NCBI GenBank assembly: GCA_003222945.1 | Contig: QHXM01000092.1 | Location: 1 to 34,019, forward strand | Source: Acidobacteriota bacterium | GTDB lineage: Bacteria; Acidobacteriota; Blastocatellia; Pyrinomonadales; Pyrinomonadaceae | Direction: 5' to 3' | Length of the DNA stretch: 34,019 nt | Shown here: positions 14,518 through 21,845 of the stretch, piece by piece | Numbering within the stretch: position 1 is the stretch's first letter | How the letters are laid out: every line of letters starts with the position of its first letter | The notes under the pieces: generated by a model | Told to the model about the DNA's origin: nothing | Database searches by the model: none | The model's input: the letters and a program-made list of their open reading frames with translations, nothing else | Made by a program: the position numbers and the translations under genes

Positions 14518-15351
14518 TTACGGAGTGACAGTTATATCTCTCGAAGTCGAATTGTAATCTCCGTTGGCTACGACGTTGCCATCTTTGTCAACGAGTTCGA
14601 GCTTGACTGTGTGCTTGCCCGGCGTCCAGCCTTTCAACCAGATAGGCTCCCACTTGTCTATGTACTTGGCTTCGCCACCGTCAACTGAATATCGCACGCG
14701 ATAGTCACCTCCATCTCCTTGCAGCTTCGCGTTCCAGAGCCAGAAGTCAATCATTATCGCTTCCGTGTCCGCGCCCTTGTATTCACCTTTCGGGCGGCTG
14801 TAGGTCAGAAGCGGCTTCTTCATATCAACGTCGCTCGCATTCCCCCCGGCCATGTCTTTGCCCTCGCGCGGCGCTGCGGCGTTCGAGTTGGTAGCCGCGT
14901 TCGAGTTCGCGCTTTTCAGCGGGGTCTCAGTCTTATTCGCGGCGCTCTGGCTGTCGGCCATTCTCTGACCGCTGTTGGTCGTCGTGGGCTTTGACGCATC
15001 GCCGCCACCTTTGACCGTGAACGTGACCATCTGAAACGCGCCTTCGTTCTTAAAGCTTTCGTGCCAGGGGCGCGAAGGAAAGACTCTGAGCGTGTGCTTG
15101 CCTTCCGATACGTTGCGAAGCTCGAAGGGTTGATCGAGATTGTAGTAAGCCTCGTAGGGTTGGTTGTCTAAGATTACGTGAATGTGATTGCCCGTTCCCG
15201 TAGCGGGGTCTTTCATGGGCTTGTAGCCTTTCAGGTCTCCGCTCAAAGAGAGCTTCAGGTTCACGGTTGAGCCGTTGATGGTTTGGCCGTCGTGCGGCTC
15301 TATGAATTTCAGCGTAGGCTTTGCCTGATCCTGCTCGCCGCGCGCGGCCAT
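14518..15351 (-). CDS. Beta-rich hypothetical protein with duplicated Ig-like halves
   Basis: A 277-residue protein. The N-terminal half (about 12-115) and C-terminal half (about 185-277) both look like small beta-sandwich domains typical of exported proteins: LKFIEPHDGQTINGSTVNLK and FELRNVSEGKHTLRVFPSRP in the first, KWEPIWLKGWTPGKHTVKLE in the second. The N-half also has NHIHVILDNQPYEAYYNLDQ. A low-complexity linker rich in Asn, Ala, Ser and Thr joins them. I recognise no named family with confidence. Such domains are normally exported, yet the frame is closed by TAG six codons upstream of the ATG and no signal peptide can be read. The 5' end may be truncated or the protein may be cytoplasmic. 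Confidence 0.6.
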   Translation of the reverse strand: MAARGEQDQAKPTLKFIEPHDGQTINGSTVNLKLSLSGDLKGYKPMKDPATGTGNHIHVILDNQPYEAYYNLDQPFELRNVSEGKHTLRVFPSRPWHESFKNEGAFQMVTFTVKGGGDASKPTTTNSGQRMADSQSAANKTETPLKSANSNAATNSNAAAPREGKDMAGGNASDVDMKKPLLTYSRPKGEYKGADTEAIMIDFWLWNAKLQGDGGDYRVRYSVDGGEAKYIDKWEPIWLKGWTPGKHTVKLELVDKDGNVVANGDYNSTSRDITVTP

Positions 15352-15615
15352 CAGGTCTTTGATCTTCTAAACTGAATTGCAAAGAAACGACGAGCGATGA
15401 TTCAAGATAAGCTTTCGAGAAAAACCTTGCGGAGATTGGTCACTCTGTTATATCTATATCGCGTTTTATAAAGCGAAGGTCAAGCGTTCAGGCAATTTTT
15501 GAACCTTTGCAAGTTAGTTACCTCATTCAAGCCCGTAGAGAGATTTACTCGCGTAACTAACAGATTCCGTCAGGCCGCCGAAGCAGTTCTTTCACCTTTG
15601 GAGCAAAGACAAGCT

Positions 15616-16518
15616 ATGGTATTACCCGCCGACCAAGCTGCGATTGCAGAGATCGCCAGTAAAGTGAGTAAAGGAGAGTGCATACTTTTCTTAGGCGCTG
15701 GAGTTCATTATCCGCCGCCCGAAGGATCAATCTATTCCTACCCGGAAGAGCAGAGGCTTCCCCTGGGGCGCGCCTTCTCTCAGGCACTTGCCGACAAGAG
15801 CGGCTTCTCGGAACAGTTTCCAAAAGACAGCACAGGCAATCTACAGAGAGTTGCGCTTTACTACGAGACAAAACTTGGGCGCAACAGTCTGGTCAACGAA
15901 ATCAAGAACGCAGTGATGTACGGCAAGAAAGCTTCGCCTGTCGTGCGAGCGCTTGCGCGTCTGAACTTTCCGCTGGTCATTACGACCAACTACGACCAAC
16001 TTTTTGAAGACGCGCTCAGAATGCCCAAGCCTTTAGGACCAGAGAAGCGTCCCTTCGTCAGCGTCTATAACAAGGACGGCAACGAGCCTACGAAAGAGTA
16101 TCCGGGCGACCCTGCGGCGGACCAGCCCTTCGTCGTTAAGATTCACGGCGACGTGCAAAGCCCTGAATCTATGGTCATCACGGATGAGGACTACATTCAA
16201 TTCGTGTTGAGGATGAGCGACAAGATTCCTTACAATCCCATCCCGCTCACCTTCAGCTATTTCTTCACGCGGCGTCCGACACTCTTCGTTGGCTACAGCC
16301 TGATGGATTACAACCTGCGCCTGCTCTTCAAAACCCTGCGCTGGAAGATTGACCCGTCGAACATCCCGGATACTTATTCGGTGGACCTTTATCCAGACCC
16401 GCTCATCCTGGATGTCTGGTACAACCAGCGCCGCTACGTCCGTTTCATAGCGCAGGACGTGTGGACCTTTGTGCCGAACCTTTACCGCATGATTACAGGA
16501 GAGGAGATGCCACAATGA
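15616..16518 (+). CDS. SIR2-domain protein (putative NADase effector)
   Basis: A 300-residue protein with the SIR2 Rossmann core. It contains LFLGAG (residues 24-29, nucleotide-binding loop), TTNYDQLF (123-130, with catalytic Asn125), KIHGDV (175-180, catalytic His177) and LFVGYSLMDYNLRLL (223-237, the ribose/NAD-binding strand). In defence proteins such as ThsA, DSR2 and SIR2-STAND fusions this type of domain destroys NAD+ rather than deacetylating proteins, and no zinc-binding Cys module of the deacetylases is present. The ATG at 16518 side: start at 15616 follows GGAG by twelve bases, and I prefer it to an in-frame TTG at 15499. The stop overlaps the ATPase start as ATGA, so the two genes are coupled. 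I infer a toxic effector partnered with that ATPase. Confidence 0.78.
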   Translation: MVLPADQAAIAEIASKVSKGECILFLGAGVHYPPPEGSIYSYPEEQRLPLGRAFSQALADKSGFSEQFPKDSTGNLQRVALYYETKLGRNSLVNEIKNAVMYGKKASPVVRALARLNFPLVITTNYDQLFEDALRMPKPLGPEKRPFVSVYNKDGNEPTKEYPGDPAADQPFVVKIHGDVQSPESMVITDEDYIQFVLRMSDKIPYNPIPLTFSYFFTRRPTLFVGYSLMDYNLRLLFKTLRWKIDPSNIPDTYSVDLYPDPLILDVWYNQRRYVRFIAQDVWTFVPNLYRMITGEEMPQ

Positions 16519-18092
16519 AAGTCGAGGCAGTTGCCGCCGTAACCGCGCTTCCAGACATGCCCTATCGCGGCATAGAGTCTTTTCGTTATGTAGATCAGCC
16601 AATCTTCTTTGCACGTGGCGAAGAGACGCGAAAGCTTCTGCGCTACGTCTCGGTCTATCGCGGCGTTCTCTTCTACGGCGATTCAGGCTCAGGCAAATCT
16701 TCTCTGATTAACGCAGGGTTTATTCCGGCAATCATAGAAGACGGATTTACGCCGGACCGCCTGCGCGTACAGCCGCGCCCCAATGAAGAGATAATAGTCG
16801 AGCGCATCTCAACCATAGGCGACGGCAAGCCTCCGTTCCTGCCGTCGAATTTCGTCAAGGAAGATGACGGCACGCCGCGCATAATTCTATCGGCAGCCGA
16901 CATAAAGCGAAGGCTTCAGGAACTGCCGAAGGGTGCGCGCCCCCTTCTTATCTTCGACCAGTTTGAAGAGTTCTCCACTCTGTTTGAAGAAGCCCCGCGC
17001 GGCGATGCAATCAAGCAAGCACAGGAAGCACAAGGCTCGCTTCTCAAAGTTCTGCTGGACCTGCTCAGAGACCCTGCGCTTCCCGTAAAGCTGCTCTTCG
17101 TCTTCCGTGAAGACTACCTAGCGAAGCTTGCGAAACTGTTTGCATTGAGACCGGATTTGTCAGACCAATATCTCAGATTGACTCCGCCCACGACCGATGC
17201 TCTTCACGAAATCATACGCGGCTCTTTTGATAAATTTCCCGGCCACTTTGGCCGTGAGTTGTCTAAAGATTTAACGAGCTATCTGGCAGAAGCAATCAAG
17301 GCGCGCAGCGAGACGGACCGCTTGAATTTGTCGGAAGTGCAGATAGCCTGCTTGAAGCTCTGGCAATCGGACAACCCCGACGCGCTTTTCAAAGAGAAGG
17401 GCGTGCAGGGACTTTTGGAAGATTATCTTTCAGACTCGCTCAACCAACTAGGCGACTTGCGCGACACTGCCGTAGCGCTACTGAGCCGCATGGTCACAGC
17501 TTCCGGGACGCGCAACGTCATCTCCGAATACGATCTGATTACGCAGGTACAGGAAGACGAGCACAGACGCAAGCTGGCAGAGGCCGAACGCTTGAAGAGA
17601 TTAAAAGCTTATCGCCTGGCCTTCGTCTGCCTGTTGCTGGCTCTAGCGGTCGTCGCAGGAGCTTGGTACGTCTATGCGAAACGCACGAAAGAGGCTATCG
17701 CTGAGAGCCGTGTGCAGGAGGCCGAACGCGATAAGGAAGCAGCACAGAAAGCGAAAGAGAAAGCAGAGCAAGATAAGCATCAAGTTGAAGTAGCAGAGGC
17801 ACAGGCTGAAGAAGAGAGGAACGCTGCCTTGCGTGCGAAGGATGAGGCGTTGGCGGAGAAACAGCAGGCGGAGCAGGCTGATGCAGACCTCACGGCGAGG
17901 CTGAGTAGGCTTACAGATACATACAATAGTGCTAGACAGGAACTCAGCGCCGCGAATGCTAAACTCGGTCGCGCCACAGAGGATTTAGCCACAGCGTCGG
18001 ATAGAATCACAGCAGCCGAAACCGAAGCCACACGCTTTAAGTTAGCCTACCAAGAGTTGCAGAAAAAATGTGGGGCTAAACAAGCCAGATGA
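16515..18092 (+). CDS. Membrane nSTAND-type ATPase with coiled-coil tail
   Basis: A 525-residue protein. Residues 15-300 match the nSTAND1-like P-loop NTPase module: PYRGIESFRYVDQPIFFARG entry segment (16-35), Walker A GDSGSGKSS (55-63), Walker B LLIFDQFEEF (144-153), and an Arg-containing FVFREDYLAKL (196-206). A helical region follows (to about 345), then one membrane helix (about 368-387) and a charged coiled coil to the end (about 390-517), rich in Ala, Glu and Lys. STAND proteins are signal-driven switches that oligomerise when a sensor domain is triggered. The usual C-terminal WD40 or TPR sensor is absent, its place taken by helix plus coiled coil. The start overlaps the SIR2 gene. I infer a sensor/activator for the SIR2 effector. 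Confidence 0.75.
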   Translation: MKVEAVAAVTALPDMPYRGIESFRYVDQPIFFARGEETRKLLRYVSVYRGVLFYGDSGSGKSSLINAGFIPAIIEDGFTPDRLRVQPRPNEEIIVERISTIGDGKPPFLPSNFVKEDDGTPRIILSAADIKRRLQELPKGARPLLIFDQFEEFSTLFEEAPRGDAIKQAQEAQGSLLKVLLDLLRDPALPVKLLFVFREDYLAKLAKLFALRPDLSDQYLRLTPPTTDALHEIIRGSFDKFPGHFGRELSKDLTSYLAEAIKARSETDRLNLSEVQIACLKLWQSDNPDALFKEKGVQGLLEDYLSDSLNQLGDLRDTAVALLSRMVTASGTRNVISEYDLITQVQEDEHRRKLAEAERLKRLKAYRLAFVCLLLALAVVAGAWYVYAKRTKEAIAESRVQEAERDKEAAQKAKEKAEQDKHQVEVAEAQAEEERNAALRAKDEALAEKQQAEQADADLTARLSRLTDTYNSARQELSAANAKLGRATEDLATASDRITAAETEATRFKLAYQELQKKCGAKQAR

Positions 18093-18120
18093 CGACCCCT
18101 CTCGCTTTAGCCAAAGCTGA

Positions 18121-18164
18121 TTCGCGGTTGCGCTTCGTCGTTCTTGACTATGCGCAACCGCGAA
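18121..18164. terminator. Bidirectional terminator between ATPase and SOD genes
   Basis: TTCGCGGTTGCGC (18121-18133) and GCGCAACCGCGAA (18152-18164) form a 13-bp perfect stem with an 18-base loop. Two weaker hairpins flank it: GGCTAAA/TTTAGCC (about 18074-18111) and TAATCGAAA/TTTCGATTA (about 18184-18212). The genes on either side converge, so this cluster probably ends both transcripts. Confidence 0.7.
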
Positions 18165-18242
18165 GACTGAGCAAGTGAGAGCTTAATCGAAAACCGAAAT
18201 CCTTTCGATTAGCCTACGAACGGATTCTTCACCGATTCTTCT

Positions 18243-18881
18243 TCACGCAGATGTCTTGCGCGATAATCCTCCGGCCTTCAACCTCTGTTCAACGGCATTC
18301 CAGTCAATGTTTGAGAAGAAGGCTTCTATGTACTTGGGGCGGTCCGCAGGTTTGTAATCGAGTATGAAGGCGTGCTCCCAAACATCCATCACAAGAACGG
18401 GCACGAAGCCCGCTACGTTGCCCGTCTCGTGCAGCGTTATCCAGTGGTTCGACAGCCGCCCGTTCTCAGGATTCTCGTAGCAGATAGCCCAGCCGACGCC
18501 GCGCATCTTGCCTACGCCTACGAAATCCGCTTTCCAAATGTCGTAGCTTCCGAAAGATGTTTCGGCTGCGCGGAAAAAGCTTGAGTTTTTCTCAGGGTCA
18601 GTTGTCGTCGAACCCTTCTTCATGTTGCTGAAGTAGTATTCGTGCAGGACCATTCCGTTGTACTCGAAACCGAGTCGGCGCGTCAGTTCCGAGTAGGCTG
18701 GCATCTCCTCCTGATCCACCTTGCCATCCGCCAGAAATTCAGAAATCTTCGCAGTCAGCTTGTTCGTCTCCTTGACGTAGCCCTCGTAAAGTTTGAAGTG
18801 CATCTCAAGCGTCTGGTCTGAGATGCCGTTCAAGCCAGATAGATCGAACTGCTTTGCAGTGTATGAACTATTGAATCCCAT
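18243..18881 (-). CDS. sodB: Fe/Mn superoxide dismutase
   Basis: A 212-residue Fe/Mn-family superoxide dismutase. The four metal ligands are present: His28 (EMHFKLYEGY), His80 (MVLHEYYF), Asp166 and His170 (DVWEHAFILDY). It converts superoxide to oxygen and hydrogen peroxide. The N-terminal helix starts FDLSGLNGISDQTLEMHFKL, longer than in E. coli SodB, and the loop before the second His is extended (DGKVDQEEMPAYSELTRRLG). Metal choice (iron or manganese) cannot be decided from the sequence. The start at 18881 is fixed by GGAGGT seven bases upstream; a longer reading to 18971 adds a tail without a ribosome-binding site and is rejected. It may work alongside the exported peroxiredoxin. Confidence 0.9.
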   Translation of the reverse strand: MGFNSSYTAKQFDLSGLNGISDQTLEMHFKLYEGYVKETNKLTAKISEFLADGKVDQEEMPAYSELTRRLGFEYNGMVLHEYYFSNMKKGSTTTDPEKNSSFFRAAETSFGSYDIWKADFVGVGKMRGVGWAICYENPENGRLSNHWITLHETGNVAGFVPVLVMDVWEHAFILDYKPADRPKYIEAFFSNIDWNAVEQRLKAGGLSRKTSA

Positions 18882-19103
18882 CTTTTTACCTCCATAAAAA
18901 TCGAAGACGCGCGACTCCGGCTGATTGGCCGGAATCACATTGAATCTTGGGCGAAACAAGTTATGTTTCACCTCAATATCGCGCTTGATTGTAACGATTC
19001 AATTGAGAGGATAAATCTTTATTGTGTAGAAAAGCAAAAGCAGAGCATTGTGGTAGTGGTTCGGTTTGAAAATATGAGGATAGTATTCATCGAATAATTC
19101 ACC

Positions 19104-19163
19104 GCAGAGGCGCAGAGATGTCGCTGAGATTACGCAGAGACTTTCTTTTCTCTGCGCCTCTGC
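19104..19163. repeat. Inverted repeat, GCAGAGGCGCAGAGA family
   Basis: GCAGAGGCGCAGAGA (19104-19118) and TCTCTGCGCCTCTGC (19149-19163) are perfect 15-base complements with a 30-base spacer that itself contains a third copy of the word (CGCAGAGA). It ends about 12 bases beyond the stop of the LolA-like gene, on its 3' side. The words are related to the ACAGAG family at 4869. Confidence 0.85.
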
Positions 19164-19175
19164 AGTGAGTTCAAA

Positions 19176-19928
19176 CTATCTCCAATGCGCAGTCTTCCAA
19201 TACTGCGGGTCGAAAAGTTTATCGTCCAGCGGAACGTCCGTGCGGACTTCCGTGTACTCTTCTGTCGTTCGCGGTTTTCCGTCAATCATGAAGACGACTT
19301 CGGGCGAGACCCAGCCGCCGCCCTTCACTTTGAAGTATTTATTGAACTGCGTCTCCTGCGTTAATTTCCCGTCCTTTCCTGCCGGACCAAGCATTCGCAC
19401 AAAGTATAGATTCTTCTTGTCAATCCAGAATTGCTGCGAATGTAAATCTCCCTGTTTCGCGCCGACAACATAAACGGGGCGACCCTGCCAGGTGTCTTCG
19501 CGCAAAGTAGAGAGATCGAACTTCAAGTCCTTCAGTTTTTTGATCACGTCATCGAATGTCATGAAGTATATGTCGAAGCCAAGCACAAGGAGCGGATGAA
19601 CGAAGGGTCTTGAATCGGCTTGCGCTCCATCTTTGAAACGATAGAGCGTGTCGTTGGCAAACAGAACGCCATTGCCTTCCGTCACAGGATCGAAATCAAT
19701 TCGCAGGCGACCCGGAACTTCCAGCGCCTCGTACCAAGTGGACTCTTTCTTGGTCCCGTCCTCGTGAAACTCCGTAGTCTTCTGCTTAAAGGTCAAAGTC
19801 TTGTACCAGGACTTCGCATACTTCTGTTGCATCGCCCGAATCAAGTCTTCAGACGTTTTTATCTTATCGGCACGCGCGCTCATCGTCGCAGTAAATAGCA
19901 GAGCGCAGAGAAGCAGTGCATAACGCAT
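19176..19928 (-). CDS. Exported LolA/LolB-like outer-membrane lipoprotein carrier-type protein
   Basis: A 250-residue protein with a signal peptide (MRYALLLCALLFTATMSARA, cleaved before DKIKTSE). The mature part follows the LolA-like order: an N-terminal helix (EDLIRAMQQKYAKSWYKTLT), then long antiparallel strands with FKQKTTEFHEDGTKKESTW, ALEVPGRLRIDFDP, LFANDTLYRFKDG and the later GAKQGDLHSQQFWIDKKN. These proteins form a half-barrel that binds a lipid or lipoprotein acyl chain in the periplasm. Sequence similarity to true LolA is weak, and it lacks lol neighbours, so the exact cargo is unknown. It is flanked by two palindromic repeats on the same side as its stop. Family-level call only. 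Confidence 0.68.
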   Translation of the reverse strand: MRYALLLCALLFTATMSARADKIKTSEDLIRAMQQKYAKSWYKTLTFKQKTTEFHEDGTKKESTWYEALEVPGRLRIDFDPVTEGNGVLFANDTLYRFKDGAQADSRPFVHPLLVLGFDIYFMTFDDVIKKLKDLKFDLSTLREDTWQGRPVYVVGAKQGDLHSQQFWIDKKNLYFVRMLGPAGKDGKLTQETQFNKYFKVKGGGWVSPEVVFMIDGKPRTTEEYTEVRTDVPLDDKLFDPQYWKTAHWR

Positions 19929-20091
19929 CGTCGGTCTCTCCCATTAAATTTTGAGTTTTTATAGCCTGTGTGACCGGCCAATGCGATCACACCTTTGATG
20001 ATACGACGAGAAGCGATAAAAAGTTACCTCACGTTCCTTGATACTGAACGAAACGCGCGCCAGATTCCGCAGAGGAAAGAATAATTATAAA

Positions 20092-20145
20092 TTTTGAGTT
20101 ATGAGTTTTGAGTTAAAAGCAATAATCCAAAACTTAAAACTCATG
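20092..20145. repeat. Inverted repeat, TGAGTT-word family
   Basis: ATGAGTTTTGAGTT (20101-20114) pairs with AACTTAAAACTCAT (20131-20144) with one mismatch around a short spacer. A further copy of the word TTTTGAGTTATGAG precedes the left arm. The element ends about 16 bases before the stop of the small gene at 20161, on its 3' side. Confidence 0.72.
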
Positions 20146-20160
20146 ATTTCTTTTTCTCTA

Positions 20161-20433
20161 TCAGGCAGCTTTCTTTCGTCGTCTTCTGTTTCCAAGTGCA
20201 TGACGAATCAGGCCGGCAGGCGCGCTCCATCTCTTCTCTGTAGCCAAATCCTGCACTATGACGTAATTTTCTGGACGCATCGGGTCAATTGACACAACCT
20301 GCACGAGCGCATCCTGACACTGATAGCTCTGCCCTACGAGGTCTGCGTTTGTAGATATGTTTGGAGTCGGAAAGGGGCTGTTTCCTTGAGGTTTTTGCGA
20401 ATCAGGGGCTTCGTCCAACAAAGTTCTTTGCAT
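20161..20433 (-). CDS. Small hypothetical protein
   Basis: A 90-residue protein with no recognised family. The first 30 residues are Pro/Asn/Gln-rich and likely disordered; the core is LVGQSYQCQDALVQVVSIDP followed by ENYVIVQDLATEKRWSAPAG, which looks like a small beta barrel of the SH3 or Tudor type; the end is a basic cluster, NRRRRKKAA. That would suit binding of nucleic acid or a basic partner. GGAGA lies eight bases before the ATG, supporting expression. It is followed by a palindromic repeat; its upstream neighbour on the same strand is the methyltransferase gene. The stretch 20434-20646 contains no other gene. Confidence 0.6.
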   Translation of the reverse strand: MQRTLLDEAPDSQKPQGNSPFPTPNISTNADLVGQSYQCQDALVQVVSIDPMRPENYVIVQDLATEKRWSAPAGLIRHALGNRRRRKKAA

Positions 20434-20591
20434 AGCGCGCTTCTCCTTTCCGAGTAATGCAACACCTCACGGTGCTACGGCTTAACCAGCAATATGCGTG
20501 CCGTCTTGTTTGATGATCGAAGAGAGCCTGAAGGATGGTCGGTTGGCTTGAGAGGTGATAATGCTGAACCACAATCCAGAGAATTTAAGAG

Positions 20592-20639
20592 GTTCAAAAC
20601 TTCAGCTTGTGCTGTCGGCGCACAAGCTGAAGTTTGAAC
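20592..20639. terminator. Strong hairpin downstream of the methyltransferase gene
   Basis: GTTCAAAACTTCAGCTTGTGC (20592-20612) pairs with GCACAAGCTGAAGTTTGAAC (20620-20639) with a single bulged base, leaving a 7-base loop. It lies seven bases beyond the stop codon at 20647. The T-rich tract is part of the stem, and the hairpin is symmetrical enough to act in both directions. Confidence 0.75.
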
Positions 20640-20646
20640 TCTTCCT

Positions 20647-21729
20647 CTAACGTCTGGCCTCGAACACGCGGTTGAAGGGAGTTTCAGTCGCGCGTCTGAA
20701 CTCTTTGAAGCCCCCGGCCATGACTGTTTCGCGCAAAGCCTTTTCAGGCGCTATTGCTCCGAGCGCCGGACCACCCAAAGCTAACGAGTTGGCTGTGCAG
20801 CAGAGCGTTGAGGCGGCGGAGAATGTTCTACCGATTGCGTGGAAATTCTCTTCGACCGTGTCGCCTGCCATTGGCTCTACAATCATCACGCTTCCGTCTT
20901 CGGCGAGCGTTTCGTATGCGCGCTTACATGCCCCGACGGGATCGCCCATGTCGTGCAGGCAATCGAAGAAGGCTATTAGATCGTAGCCGCCTTCGACTTC
21001 CGGGATGCTGTCGGCGCTCGACACCTCAAACGTCACGCGGTCATCAACGCCAGATTCCTTCGCAGCCTCACGCGCTCGCTTAATTGAAGCTTCATGATTG
21101 TCATAGCCGTAGAAGCGCGAGTTCGGAAAAGCCTTCGCCATGATGATTGTAGAAGCTCCGTGACCGCAGCCAACGTCCGCTACACGGCCACCTGTTTTCA
21201 ACCTCTCTTCAATGCCTGTCAACGCAGGAATCCACTCCGCGACCAGGTGCGCCGTGTAGCCCGGACGAAAGAATTTCGCCGTGCCTATGAAGAGGTCCGG
21301 GTCGTGCTCGCCCCATAGCATTCCGCCGCCGTTCTTAAAGGCATCCATGATGCGCGGCTGCGCCTGCGACATGGCCTTGATTACATAAAAGCCGCCGCCG
21401 ACGTAGAAAGGGCTGTCCTCGTCCGTCAGAGCCACAGCCTGCTCAGGCGAAAGAGAATATCGTTCGCTCTCAGGATCGTACTCGACGTAGCCGCCCGCCG
21501 CCTGATTAATCAACCACTCGCGCACGTAGCGTTCAGTAGTTCCGGTGCGCTCTGCAAGCTCCGCGGGCGTCATGGGCTTTGCGCCAGCCATAGCTTGATA
21601 GAGTCCCAATCTTTGTCCGATGTAAGCGAGCGTCGAACTCAACGCTGCGCCAAAGTCGCCCACAACCTTGCCTAGAAAATTCATCAGCTTCTCTTCGTTG
21701 ATAGTTCGCGCCTCAATACTTGAAGACAT
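20647..21729 (-). CDS. Class I SAM-dependent methyltransferase with winged-helix N-terminus
   Basis: A 360-residue protein. The N-terminal part (about 15-110) is a winged-helix dimerisation domain of the O-methyltransferase/Rv2258c type: MNFLGKVVGDFGAALSSTLA, then TPAELAERTGTTERYVREWL. The catalytic Rossmann domain has motif I VADVGCGHGAST (around 185-196), YGYDNHEASI for the ribose acid, and FFDCLHDMGDP (around 255). It transfers a methyl group from S-adenosylmethionine; the substrate is unknown. Of two ATG codons at 21735 and 21729, the second has the better spacing (seven bases) from AGGAG. The gene ends at a strong hairpin. It stands between the caspase-like gene and a small hypothetical, both on the same strand. 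Confidence 0.85.
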   Translation of the reverse strand: MSSSIEARTINEEKLMNFLGKVVGDFGAALSSTLAYIGQRLGLYQAMAGAKPMTPAELAERTGTTERYVREWLINQAAGGYVEYDPESERYSLSPEQAVALTDEDSPFYVGGGFYVIKAMSQAQPRIMDAFKNGGGMLWGEHDPDLFIGTAKFFRPGYTAHLVAEWIPALTGIEERLKTGGRVADVGCGHGASTIIMAKAFPNSRFYGYDNHEASIKRAREAAKESGVDDRVTFEVSSADSIPEVEGGYDLIAFFDCLHDMGDPVGACKRAYETLAEDGSVMIVEPMAGDTVEENFHAIGRTFSAASTLCCTANSLALGGPALGAIAPEKALRETVMAGGFKEFRRATETPFNRVFEARR

Positions 21730-21845
21730 ATGCATTCTCCTATTCCGTGAAATTGAAATCGTATTCGCACACTTAGAGGAGTTTGTTACGGAGCGAGGGT
21801 TTTGAAGGATTGCTTCTACGCTAACTATCAGAATAAGTCAAACGA

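Noticed and set aside
16461-16514. Earlier start for the nSTAND ATPase at 16461
   Set aside because: The ATG at 16515 forms ATGA with the SIR2 stop, and the nSTAND domain starts shortly after it.
18243-18971. Longer start for superoxide dismutase at 18971
   Set aside because: GGAGGT sits at ideal distance from the ATG at 18881, and the extra 30 residues match no family sequence.
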